From Flavobacteriaceae bacterium (GTDB lineage Bacteria; Bacteroidota; Bacteroidia; Flavobacteriales; Flavobacteriaceae): a stretch of DNA of 40,547 bases. Below are positions 15,489-23,231 of the stretch, in pieces. A program made the translations under genes and the position numbers. The notes beneath the pieces were generated by a model. The model had not been told where the DNA came from, ran no database searches, and saw only the letters and a program-made list of their open reading frames with translations. The first letter of the stretch is position 1. The number at the start of each line of letters is the position of its first letter. The stretch covers positions 1 to 40,547 of the forward strand of contig CANGUP010000005.1 in NCBI GenBank assembly GCA_947457105.1, given 5' to 3'.

Positions 15489-16706
15489 ATGTCAAAAATT
15501 ATCCCTTTTAAAGCCGTTCGACCAACTCCCGATAAAATTGGATTGGTAACTTGTAGAAATTATGATGATTACAGTTCGGCGGAACTTGCTGCTTGGTTAA
15601 GTTTTAATCCATATTCGTTTTTACACGTTATTCATCCTGCGTATATGCATTCGCAAAAAATTACTTTGGACAAACGTTTTAAAGGTGTTGCGCACAAATA
15701 CCAAGATTTCAAAGAAGATGGCGTTTTTATGGAAGAAGAAAAACCAGTTTTCTTTTTATACGAAATCAAAACCAAGACACAATCTTTCACTGGAATTGTT
15801 GCTGGAACTTCAATCGATGATTATAAAAACAATATTATCAAAAAACACGAAGACACGTTGCAATATCGTGTGGAATATTTCAAAGATTATTTGCATCAAA
15901 CGGGTTTTAATACCGAACCAGTTTTAATCACTTATCCCGACAATGAAATATTGAATAATTGGATTTTTGAAAAGAAAAAAAGTGTACCGATTTACAATTA
16001 TTCCACAACAAATAAAGAAAAACACCAACTTTGGAAAATCGAAACCGATGAAGAAATTAATTGGTTAAGCAAACAATTTGAAAACATTCCAGAATTATAT
16101 ATCGCTGATGGACATCACCGTTCGGCTTCAGCAGAAATGCTTTATGATGAAGATAAACATTTAGGAAATGAGAATTTGAACTATTTTATGAGTTTCTTAA
16201 TTGCGGAAAGTCAAGTCAAAATCTATGAATTTAACCGAATTATTCGTGATTTGAATGGTCATTCGAAAGAAGAATTTATTCTAAAGCTATCAGAACATTT
16301 CATCATCAAAACCAAAGAACAAGAATTGTGGAAACCACAAAGTAAATTTGAATTTGGAATGTATCTCAACGGAAGTTTTTATGCTTTATTTTATAAACAA
16401 CAAAGCCCAATTGAGAACATTTTAGAAAATCTCGATGCTCAAATTTTATACGATAAAGTATTGCAACCCATTTTAGGAATAGAAGATTTAAGAAACGACG
16501 AACGAATTGAATACATTCCCGGAAAGCAATCTATTTTAACCATAAAAGAATTAGTTGATGAAGGCGAATTTGAAGTCGGATTCATGTTGTTCCCAAGTGA
16601 TATTTCTGAAATTAAAGCATTGGCAGATAACAATTTAATCATGCCTCCAAAAAGTACTTATATTGAACCGAAGTTTAGAAGTGGATTGATGGTGTATGAG
16701 TTGTAG
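15489..16706 (+). CDS. DUF1015 family protein
   Basis: A 405-residue protein of normal family length. It begins IIPFKAVRPTPDKIGLV, the usual DUF1015 opening (F-x-x-x-RP), and contains the invariant LYIADGHHRSASAEM around residue 205-220. The C-terminal part includes DLRNDERIEYIPG and SDISEIKALADNNLIMPPKST, also typical. The biochemical function is not established; the DGHHR motif suggests a phosphate or metal-related active site. It is followed by a REP-like inverted repeat and yggS. Confidence 0.92.
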   Translation: MSKIIPFKAVRPTPDKIGLVTCRNYDDYSSAELAAWLSFNPYSFLHVIHPAYMHSQKITLDKRFKGVAHKYQDFKEDGVFMEEEKPVFFLYEIKTKTQSFTGIVAGTSIDDYKNNIIKKHEDTLQYRVEYFKDYLHQTGFNTEPVLITYPDNEILNNWIFEKKKSVPIYNYSTTNKEKHQLWKIETDEEINWLSKQFENIPELYIADGHHRSASAEMLYDEDKHLGNENLNYFMSFLIAESQVKIYEFNRIIRDLNGHSKEEFILKLSEHFIIKTKEQELWKPQSKFEFGMYLNGSFYALFYKQQSPIENILENLDAQILYDKVLQPILGIEDLRNDERIEYIPGKQSILTIKELVDEGEFEVGFMLFPSDISEIKALADNNLIMPPKSTYIEPKFRSGLMVYEL

Positions 16707-16765
16707 ATTAACGATTGAAGAATAACGATTTTTGATTTTAGAAAATAGATAGATTTTTAGAAACA

Positions 16766-16818
16766 CAGATTTAAGAAATCGATAAAATTTTAAAAATTTC
16801 TCTGATTTATTAAATCTG
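16766..16818. repeat. Imperfect inverted repeat (CAGATTTAA / TTAAATCTG)
   Basis: CAGATTTAA (16766-16774) pairs with TTAAATCTG (16810-16818). Inside it, AGAAAT (16774-16779) pairs with ATTTCT (16796-16801). It lies in the 137-nt gap between the DUF1015 gene and yggS and looks like a dispersed REP-type element. Confidence 0.55.
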
Positions 16819-16843
16819 AATTCCTTCATAAAATAAAATAAAA

Positions 16844-17503
16844 ATGGCAATAAAAGAAAATCTTCTCCAAATAAAATCCCAACTTCCAAATCATGTTACA
16901 CTTGTAGCGGTTTCTAAAACTAAACCTGTTGCTGATTTGATGGAAGCTTATAATGCTGGTCAACGTGTTTTTGGAGAAAATTATGTCCAAGAATTAGTTG
17001 AAAAACACGAAGCACTTCCTAAAGATATTCAATGGCATTTTATTGGTCATTTGCAATCGAGAAAAGTAAAACTTATTGCTCCATTTGTAAATTTAATTCA
17101 CGGAGTTGATAGTTTGAAATTATTACACGAAATCAACAAAGAAGCTCAAAAAAATAATCGTGTTATTGATTGTTTGCTTCAAATTTTTATTGCTGAAGAA
17201 GAAAGTAAATTTGGATTGGATGAAAAGGAATTAACAGAGATTCTATCTTCAGAAGAGTTCAAAAACCTGAAAAACATAAGAATTATTGGTTTGATGGGAA
17301 TGGCAACTTTTACTGAAAATAAAGACCAAATTAAAAAAGAATTCCAAAACCTAAAAACAATTTTTGACAAAGTAAGTAAACAGAAAACAGAAAACTGCCA
17401 ACTGAACACTATCTCAATGGGAATGTCTGGCGATTATCAAATAGCAATTGAGTGCGGAAGTACAATGGTTCGAATTGGAAGTAGTATCTTTGGTGTACGA
17501 TAA
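16844..17503 (+). CDS. yggS: YggS-family PLP-binding protein
   Basis: A 219-residue single-domain TIM-barrel protein of the PLPBP/YggS family. The PLP lysine is K25 in VAVSKTKPV. GENYVQELVEKHEAL, WHFIGHLQSRKVK and the C-terminal SMGMSGDYQIAIECGSTMVRIGSSIFG phosphate-binding stretch are all present. The family maintains pyridoxal-phosphate balance and has no known enzymatic turnover. The gene is followed at once by the 25-bp tandem repeats. Confidence 0.95.
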   Translation: MAIKENLLQIKSQLPNHVTLVAVSKTKPVADLMEAYNAGQRVFGENYVQELVEKHEALPKDIQWHFIGHLQSRKVKLIAPFVNLIHGVDSLKLLHEINKEAQKNNRVIDCLLQIFIAEEESKFGLDEKELTEILSSEEFKNLKNIRIIGLMGMATFTENKDQIKKEFQNLKTIFDKVSKQKTENCQLNTISMGMSGDYQIAIECGSTMVRIGSSIFGVR

Positions 17504-17506
17504 ATT

Positions 17507-17581
17507 TCAAAAATCAATTGCAATTACAATATCAAAAATCAATTGCAATTACAATATCAAAAATCAATTGCAATTACAATT
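17507..17581 (+). repeat. Three tandem 25-bp repeats, plus a partial copy
   Basis: Copies at 17507-17531, 17532-17556 and 17557-17581 are identical apart from the last base of the third. The unit runs TCAAAAATCAATTGCAATTA then CAATA. A degenerate partial copy follows (TGAAAAATCAATTT). Inverted relatives lie beyond the next gene at 18036-18085. Confidence 0.9.
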
Positions 17582-17607
17582 TGAAAAATCAATTTAAAAA
17601 AATAAAA

Positions 17608-17976
17608 ATGGGAGAAAACAATGTTTTCAGTGAAAAAATATTCAATTTTGAAGATAGATTAGTTCGATTTGCTGGAGAATGTATTTTCTTTACAAGGAAT
17701 TTGAATAAATCTTATGAAAATGAATATTACAAAAATCAATTAATCAGATCTTCAGGAAGTTCATCATTAAATTTTGGTGAAGCACAAGGTACAATTAGTG
17801 ATAAGGATTTTATCTTTAAAGTCGGTTTAGCAGTTAAAGAATTAAAAGAATCTCGAAACTCTTTGAAAATATTAAACTACATAAAAGAAGGAGATGAAGC
17901 TATACGCCTTCTGCTTTTAAAGGAAGTTGAAGAATTAATAGCAATTGCTTCAAAAATGATAATAAATAAAAAATAA
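17608..17976 (+). CDS. Four-helix-bundle protein (23S rRNA intervening-sequence type)
   Basis: A 122-residue all-helical protein of the four-helix-bundle family first described from 23S rRNA intervening sequences. Diagnostic stretches are FEDRLVRFAGECIF, NQLIRSSGSSSLNFGEAQG and KVGLAVKELKESRNSLKIL. The family folds into pentameric bundles and includes the Avd accessory protein of diversity-generating retroelements; the role of stand-alone copies is unknown. The start is ATG 17608, as the frame extended from TTG 17518 would only read through the tandem repeats. It is bracketed by inverted 25-bp repeats, suggesting a discrete unit inserted between yggS and the exonuclease gene. Confidence 0.88.
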   Translation: MGENNVFSEKIFNFEDRLVRFAGECIFFTRNLNKSYENEYYKNQLIRSSGSSSLNFGEAQGTISDKDFIFKVGLAVKELKESRNSLKILNYIKEGDEAIRLLLLKEVEELIAIASKMIINKK

Positions 17977-18035
17977 TTCAATTTCAATATCAATGGCAAT
18001 GGCAAAAATCAATATTTAAACTTTTTATAATTGAG

Positions 18036-18085
18036 TTTGATTTTTGATATTGACATTGTAGTTGATTTTTGATATTGCCATTGAA
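18036..18085 (-). repeat. Inverted copies of the 25-bp repeat
   Basis: Read on the minus strand, 18072-18048 is a 25-nt unit beginning TCAAAAATCAAC and ending GTCAATA. It shares its first 11 bases and its period with the repeats at 17507-17581. Partial copies flank it on both sides. A related direct-orientation stretch, CAATATCAATGGCAATGGCA, lies at 17985-18004. Confidence 0.75.
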
Positions 18086-18086
18086 A

Positions 18087-19448
18087 ATGTACTGCATACT
18101 CGACATAGAAACCACTGGAGGTCAATTCAACGAAGAAGGAATTACCGAAATCGCCATCTACAAATATGATGGTCACGAAGTCGTGGATCAATTTATCAGT
18201 TTGGTGAATCCTGAAAAGGAAATTCAGCCGTTTGTAGTTAAGTTGACAGGAATTAATAATGCTATGTTGCGTTCGGCTCCAAAGTTTTATGAAGTTGCTA
18301 AAAGAATTATTGAAATCACACAAGATTGTATTGTTGTAGCGCATAATTCCTCATTTGATTATCGTATTTTAAGGACCGAATTTACTCGATTGGGTTACGA
18401 TTTTATCCGTCCAACACTATGTACAGTTGAATTATCTAAAAAACTTATTCCCGGAATGGAATCGTATAGTTTGGGAAAATTAGTTCGTGCTTTGGGAATT
18501 CCTGTAACTGATAGACATAGAGCAAGCGGAGATGCCTTGGCAACCGTCAAATTGTTCAAATTATTATTAACAAAAGATACTGAAAAAGAGATTTTAATTA
18601 GTTCGATAAAAGCAGAAATCAAAAGTGGTTTGACTCCAAAATTGCTTGATATTGTTGAAAGTTTACCCTACAAAACAGGTATTTATTACATTCACAATGA
18701 AAAAGGTAATTTGGTCTATATTGGTAAAAGCAAGAACATTAAAAAACGTGTAAATCAACATTTTACAGGAAAAACCAATAAATGTAAAAAAATTCAACTA
18801 GAAGTTTTTGCTGTAACTTATGAAGAAACTGGAAGTGAATTGATTGCGCTTTTGAAAGAAAGTGAAGAAATCAAAATTAACAAACCAATTTACAATCGTG
18901 CGCAGCGAAAAAGTATTTTTCAATATGCTTTGTATGAAGTTTTAGACGACAATGGTTATTTGAATTTACGTCTTCAAAAAGCAGATGGTAGAAAGAAAGA
19001 AATTACAGCATTTACAACACTTCAAGAAGGAAAAAATGCGTTATTTAGAATCACAGAGAAGTATAATTTATGTCAGAAATTGAACGGATTATATGAAACG
19101 CAAAACGGATGTTTCCAACACAAAATAAAAGAATGCAACGGCGCTTGTTTAGGAAAAGAATCGCCTGACGAATATAACCAACGTGTTGAAGATTTTATCA
19201 ATGAAATGACGTTTGAAAATAACAATATGATAATCATTGATAGAGGTAGAAAAGTTGATGAACGAAGTGCTATTCTAATTGAAAACGGCATTTACAAAGG
19301 CTATTGTTTCTATGATTTGAATTATCAAATTACGAATATTGAAGTCTTGAAAAACATTATTATTCCGATGCAAAATAATCGAGATACACGAACTATTATC
19401 CAGAGTTATTTGAGAAAAAATAAGGTGTTAAAAATTATGAAGTTTTAA
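18087..19448 (+). CDS. DEDDh exonuclease fused to GIY-YIG and UvrC-like cysteine region
   Basis: A 453-residue protein. Residues 1-165 are a DnaQ-like 3'-5' exonuclease with D6/E8 (DIETT), D91, H144 and D149. Residues ~195-275 are a GIY-YIG nuclease domain: TGIYYIHN, LVYIGKSKN, R221 and E251. The C-terminal part has C329-x12-C342-x7-C350-x3-C354, including CFQHKIKECNGAC. This closely follows the UvrC cysteine pattern that holds an iron-sulfur cluster. Exonuclease/GIY-YIG fusions related to Cho and UvrC are known; a role in DNA repair is inferred. The start is ATG 18087, directly after the inverted repeats; a TTG six codons upstream is less likely. Confidence 0.9.
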   Translation: MYCILDIETTGGQFNEEGITEIAIYKYDGHEVVDQFISLVNPEKEIQPFVVKLTGINNAMLRSAPKFYEVAKRIIEITQDCIVVAHNSSFDYRILRTEFTRLGYDFIRPTLCTVELSKKLIPGMESYSLGKLVRALGIPVTDRHRASGDALATVKLFKLLLTKDTEKEILISSIKAEIKSGLTPKLLDIVESLPYKTGIYYIHNEKGNLVYIGKSKNIKKRVNQHFTGKTNKCKKIQLEVFAVTYEETGSELIALLKESEEIKINKPIYNRAQRKSIFQYALYEVLDDNGYLNLRLQKADGRKKEITAFTTLQEGKNALFRITEKYNLCQKLNGLYETQNGCFQHKIKECNGACLGKESPDEYNQRVEDFINEMTFENNNMIIIDRGRKVDERSAILIENGIYKGYCFYDLNYQITNIEVLKNIIIPMQNNRDTRTIIQSYLRKNKVLKIMKF

Positions 19449-19459
19449 AACAGAGAAGA

Positions 19460-19483
19460 GTCCTTCGACAGGCTCAGGATGAC
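19460..19483. repeat. Dispersed repeat (CCTTCGACAGGCTCAGG core)
   Basis: A 24-nt GC-rich word between the exonuclease gene and miaA, core CCTTCGACAGGCTCAGG, in sharp contrast to its AT-rich surroundings. I recognise this word from short interspersed repeats in many unrelated bacterial genomes. It has short complementary ends (TCCT/AGGA). There are only 46 nt between the two genes. Confidence 0.65.
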
Positions 19484-19494
19484 AAAGAAAACAA

Positions 19495-20430
19495 ATGAAC
19501 TACTTAATAACTATCATCGGACCAACTGCAATAGGAAAAACTTCCTTGAGTATTGCATTGGCTCAGCATTTTGGTTGTGATATTATTTCGTGTGATAGTC
19601 GTCAGTTTTTTAAGGAAATGAAAATTGGTACTGCTGTTCCAAATGAGGAAGAATTGGCAAGTGCAACTCATCATTTTATTCAAAATAAATCAATTTTTGA
19701 AAATTACACTGTTGGAGATTTCGAAAAAGAAGCTATTGTCAAATTAGACAAGTTATTTCAGAAAAACAACATTCTAATCATGGTTGGTGGTTCTGGTTTG
19801 TATGTTGATGCAATTTTGAAAGGATTTGATAGTTTTCCTGAAATTGATTCACAAATTCGTGATGAAGTTCGATTGAATTATGAAGAAAAAGGAATCGAAT
19901 ATCTTCAAAATCAGTTGCAACTATTAGATAGTGACTATTTCAATTTTATAACAGAAACCAATCCACAAACACTGCAAAATCCGCAACGAATGATGCGCTT
20001 TGTGGAAGTTTGTCTTGGTACAAATAAACCCTATTCATCATTTTTAAATAAAGAAAAAAACAAAAGAAACTTCACTCCAATCATAATCGGATTGGAAGCC
20101 GAAAGGTCAATAATGTATGAAAGAATCAACCAAAGAGTTGATATTATGATTAACGAAGGTTTGCTTGCAGAAGCTGAAAAGTTATTTCCAAATAAAGAAT
20201 TGAATGCTTTACAAACAGTTGGATACAGAGAATTGTTCCATTATTTTGATTCAAATAGTGAAGATTCCCGACTGCTCGGGAATGCAATCGAAGAAATCAA
20301 GAAAAACACAAGACGCTTTTCAAAACGTCAATTAACTTGGTTCAAACGAACAGAAGATGCTGTTTGGTTTGATTATTTGACTGATAGAAAAGTTATAATA
20401 AAATATATTGAAAAATTAGTTGAAAATTAA
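19495..20430 (+). CDS. miaA: tRNA dimethylallyltransferase MiaA
   Basis: A 311-residue protein of normal length. The P-loop GPTAIGKTS is at residues 9-17, followed by the substrate-binding DIISCDSRQFFKEMKIGTA. GGSGLYVDAIL, NPQRMMRFVEV and the C-terminal LQTVGYRELFHYFD and IKKNTRRFSKRQLTWFKR complete the family pattern. The enzyme adds a dimethylallyl group to A37 of tRNAs reading UNN codons. A perfect 20-nt palindrome (20264-20283) lies within the coding region and encodes part of EDSRLLGN, where I judge relatives to be a few residues shorter. Confidence 0.96.
   Translation: MNYLITIIGPTAIGKTSLSIALAQHFGCDIISCDSRQFFKEMKIGTAVPNEEELASATHHFIQNKSIFENYTVGDFEKEAIVKLDKLFQKNNILIMVGGSGLYVDAILKGFDSFPEIDSQIRDEVRLNYEEKGIEYLQNQLQLLDSDYFNFITETNPQTLQNPQRMMRFVEVCLGTNKPYSSFLNKEKNKRNFTPIIIGLEAERSIMYERINQRVDIMINEGLLAEAEKLFPNKELNALQTVGYRELFHYFDSNSEDSRLLGNAIEEIKKNTRRFSKRQLTWFKRTEDAVWFDYLTDRKVIIKYIEKLVEN
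20264..20283. repeat. GC-rich palindrome inside miaA
   Basis: ATTCCCGA (20264-20271), loop CTGC, TCGGGAAT (20276-20283): an 8-bp perfect stem, unusually GC-rich here, kept in frame near codon 257 of miaA. It resembles the TCCCGA-type repeats scattered in Flavobacterium genomes. Confidence 0.7.
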
Positions 20431-20484
20431 TTAAAAACCAACGCAACCATTACATAAATTTCGCATCTTAAGTTAAACATGTTT

Positions 20485-21159
20485 ATGAAAAAAATTCTTT
20501 TACTAGTATTGATGCCCTTAATTTTAAGCTGCGAAATTCAATATGATGGAAATACAAAACTTGTAATTAAAGGTTCTGTTGTCAATGAAAATAATGTTCC
20601 TTTAGCCAATAAAGAAGTGAATCTTTATGTTTCTAGAGAATCAATTTCAATTCCTTTTGTTTTTTATGTTCCTTCCGAAAATAATTATATAGGCAAAACT
20701 ACAACAGATGATTATGGAAAATATGTAATGGTAATTCCAAAGCCAAAAAATTTCACAGAAATAGTTGTTGAAACAAATGATGAAAATAATCAACTAAATG
20801 GTAAACAATTTAGAAATATGAATTTTTCTAATTTCACAAATTATCAAATTGAGCTTCCAATTACTAAACTATATTTAAAATCTACTTTAACAAGCTTAAA
20901 TGTAACTTTAAATAATGTGAATCCAAATATAGAATTATTGAAACTAGAATATATTGGAATTATTCCAAATGAAATTGAGTTTATTAATCCTTTGGAAAAC
21001 GATTATCAAAACTTTGCAACCTATCTAAATGTTGTTAAAAATCAAACTATTACAATAAAATATACCGTATTTAATAATTTAAATCAAACTACTTCTACAC
21101 TTCAACAAGACATTAGTATTGATAATTCAAATCAAGTAAACTATACATTAAACTACTAA
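20485..21159 (+). CDS. Lipoprotein of unknown function
   Basis: A 224-residue protein with a type II signal peptide: KKILLLVLMPLILSC, with the lipid-modified Cys at residue 16. The region after it (KGSVVNENNVPLANKEVNLYV, then GKTTTDDYGKYVMVIP) resembles a carboxypeptidase-regulatory-like (CarboxypepD_reg) beta-sandwich, common in Bacteroidota surface proteins. The start could be ATG 20479 or ATG 20485; the latter gives the cleaner signal peptide. It lies 2 nt before the barrel gene, and the pair probably works together at the outer membrane. Confidence 0.7.
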   Translation: MKKILLLVLMPLILSCEIQYDGNTKLVIKGSVVNENNVPLANKEVNLYVSRESISIPFVFYVPSENNYIGKTTTDDYGKYVMVIPKPKNFTEIVVETNDENNQLNGKQFRNMNFSNFTNYQIELPITKLYLKSTLTSLNVTLNNVNPNIELLKLEYIGIIPNEIEFINPLENDYQNFATYLNVVKNQTITIKYTVFNNLNQTTSTLQQDISIDNSNQVNYTLNY

Positions 21160-21161
21160 TT

Positions 21162-21755
21162 ATGAAAAGAATAGGTTTACTTATAATCTTAGTTTTTCAA
21201 CTTGGTTTTGGACAAACAGAACAAAACAACAAAGTTAAATTTAAAGGTAATTTTGGATTAGAATTAAAATCTAATTATTATTTTGGAGATAATTATTTAG
21301 CAAAAGGTCATGAAAATCATACTATTGGTTTTGCTTTTAATTGGAATTTTTTAGAATACAAAAAATTCAAACTTGGTATTTCATTTGAAAAGAATACACT
21401 TCAAGTAGTAGATTACTCCATTGGTGGATTTATTGATAAATCAAACATTACGGTTTACAATTCCAATCTATCATACCAAATTCCAATTAATGCAAAAATT
21501 ACACTAGAACCAACTATTTTTTATGGACAATTGTTTATCAAACAAAAATATGGAAGTAAAAATTATGGCATTCAAAATGGTAATGATTTAGGAATAGGAG
21601 TTTGCTTAAATTATAGATTAAATAAATCTATTCAAGTTTATTCAAACTTTGCTTTAAGTCATTATTTTTTAACTACAAATACATCACAAGAATTTGAAAA
21701 TTATTTTAACTCAAGTAATTGTTTAAGTTTATCTTTGGGATGTAAATTCTTTTAA
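21162..21755 (+). CDS. Outer membrane barrel-like protein
   Basis: A 197-residue protein with a signal peptide (residues 1-17, LVFQLGFGQ). Alternating strands follow (GNFGLELKSNYYFGDN, HTIGFAFNWNF, LSYQIPINAKITLEP) and the last strand is SLSLGCKFF, ending in Phe. This is the layout of a small outer-membrane barrel. It starts 2 nt after the lipoprotein gene and ends 7 nt before the thioesterase gene. Confidence 0.7.
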   Translation: MKRIGLLIILVFQLGFGQTEQNNKVKFKGNFGLELKSNYYFGDNYLAKGHENHTIGFAFNWNFLEYKKFKLGISFEKNTLQVVDYSIGGFIDKSNITVYNSNLSYQIPINAKITLEPTIFYGQLFIKQKYGSKNYGIQNGNDLGIGVCLNYRLNKSIQVYSNFALSHYFLTTNTSQEFENYFNSSNCLSLSLGCKFF

Positions 21756-21762
21756 AATTAAA

Positions 21763-22491
21763 ATGCCAATTTCACCAAACTTCACTTCTATTCTAACCAA
21801 AAACTGGGAAATCAATTTTCTACAATGTTATCCTAATGGCTATTTGAAATATACTGAATTGTGTAATTTATTTCAGTTGACTGCAGCAACACATTCGGAA
21901 GTTGGTGGAATCAGTTTTAGCGATATGCAAGAATTTCATCAAGCTTGGGTTTTGAGTAAAATGCGAGTTGAGATTAAGCGTTTGCCTAAATGGAAAGATA
22001 AAGTAACAGTTAAAACTTGGATAAAATCTTTAGAAAATTCGCGTTCTACACGTTGTTTGGAATTATATCTTGATGATGAAAAGATTGTGGGATGCGAAAC
22101 CTTTTGGGCTGTTTTTAATACAAAAACTCGTCGTCCGGAAGCTTTGGCGTTGCCTCACGAGCATTTTGAAAAATATCCTAAAGAAGGTGCGACTGAAAAA
22201 AGTTATGCAAAAATAGTTCTTCAGCAAGAATTTGAAATAGTTGCAGAACGAACTGTTATACTATCTGATTTAGATATTGTTAATCATGCCAATAGTGTGA
22301 AATATTTAGAATGGTGTCTGGATTGTGTAGATTCTAAAAAGCTATTGAAACAAGAACTAACTGCTTTTGAAATGAATTATTTAAAAGAAGTTTCGTTGAA
22401 TGAAATAATTACAGTTGGTAAGAATAAGAACATTTTTACTGTAAGTAAAGATGGGAAGGTTTGTTTTGGATTGGAACTTGAATTGAAATAA
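21763..22491 (+). CDS. Acyl-ACP thioesterase (FatA/FatB-like)
   Basis: A 242-residue protein with a double hot-dog fold. The first domain holds GYLKYTELCNLFQLTAATHS and WVLSKMRVEIKRLPKWKDKV. The second carries LSDLDIVNHANSVKYLEWCL, which aligns with the plant acyl-ACP thioesterase active site (LDVNQHVNNVKYIGW), keeping the Asp and His but with the Asn displaced. The enzyme releases free fatty acids from acyl carrier protein. It is followed by an imperfect terminator. Confidence 0.88.
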   Translation: MPISPNFTSILTKNWEINFLQCYPNGYLKYTELCNLFQLTAATHSEVGGISFSDMQEFHQAWVLSKMRVEIKRLPKWKDKVTVKTWIKSLENSRSTRCLELYLDDEKIVGCETFWAVFNTKTRRPEALALPHEHFEKYPKEGATEKSYAKIVLQQEFEIVAERTVILSDLDIVNHANSVKYLEWCLDCVDSKKLLKQELTAFEMNYLKEVSLNEIITVGKNKNIFTVSKDGKVCFGLELELK

Positions 22492-22492
22492 A

Positions 22493-22516
22493 AAAGCCCC
22501 AATTTCTTGGAGCTTT
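22493..22516. terminator. Terminator between thioesterase and response regulator genes
   Basis: AAAGC (22493-22497) pairs with GCTTT (22512-22516), and CCAA (22499-22502) with TTGG (22507-22510), with one mismatch between. It serves the convergent thioesterase and response regulator genes. Confidence 0.65.
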
Positions 22517-22520
22517 CTGT

Positions 22521-23225
22521 TTATTTTTTTACGACTAATCTAAATCCTTCACCGTGAATGTTTAAAATTTCTACATTTGGATCTTCTTTTAGATATTTTC
22601 TTAGTTTAGCAATGTAAACGTCCATACTTCTTGATGTGAAGTAGTTATCGTCTCTCCAAATTTTCGTTAATGCTAATTCTCTTGGCATTAAATCTTCAAC
22701 ATAAAGTGCTAACATTTTTAGCAATTCGTTTTCTTTTGGTGACAATTTTATTGGTTCGTTACCTGGGAAATTCAAGAAACGCAACTTAGAATTCAAGTGA
22801 AATTTACCAATTTGGAACTCAAACTGAACATTTTCAGCTTTAGTTTCAGATGATTTTCTTTGCATGATAGCTTTGATTTTCATCAACAACACTTCAGAAT
22901 CAAATGGTTTGTTAAGATAATCGTCTGCTCCTACTTTGTATCCTTTCAATACGTCTTCTTTCATGGTTTTAGCCGTTAGGAACACGATAGGCACTTCTTT
23001 ATTTTTCTCACGGATTTCTTTAGCTAAAGTATATCCATCTTTGTAAGGCATCATTACGTCAAGAATGCACAAATCGTAAGTGTCTTTTTTAAACTTTTCA
23101 AATCCTTCCATCCCATTTTTTGCCAATACAACATCAAAATCATTTAACATTAAATAATCTTTCAGAATGGCTCCAAAGTTTTGATCGTCTTCAACTAATA
23201 ATATTTTTTTATTTTCTTTTTCCAT
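22521..23225 (-). CDS. rprY: OmpR-family response regulator (RprY-like)
   Basis: A 234-residue protein. The receiver domain has acidic pair D13/D14, phosphoacceptor D56 (CILDVMMP), T84 and K106 (DDYLNKPF). The C-terminal winged helix has the OmpR pattern, PIKLSPKENELLKMLALY and SRSMDVYIAKLRKYLKEDPN. It is phosphorylated by the kinase encoded 6 nt upstream and then binds DNA. The pair resembles the RprX/RprY systems of Bacteroidota; the name is by similarity only. Confidence 0.93.
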   Translation of the reverse strand: MEKENKKILLVEDDQNFGAILKDYLMLNDFDVVLAKNGMEGFEKFKKDTYDLCILDVMMPYKDGYTLAKEIREKNKEVPIVFLTAKTMKEDVLKGYKVGADDYLNKPFDSEVLLMKIKAIMQRKSSETKAENVQFEFQIGKFHLNSKLRFLNFPGNEPIKLSPKENELLKMLALYVEDLMPRELALTKIWRDDNYFTSRSMDVYIAKLRKYLKEDPNVEILNIHGEGFRLVVKK

Positions 23226-23231
23226 AATTTT

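Noticed and set aside
17507..17581. CRISPR array
   Set aside because: The 25-bp units are directly adjacent with no spacers, and there are no cas genes.
17608..17976. Avd protein of a diversity-generating retroelement
   Set aside because: The protein family fits, but there is no reverse transcriptase, variable repeat or template repeat anywhere in the window.
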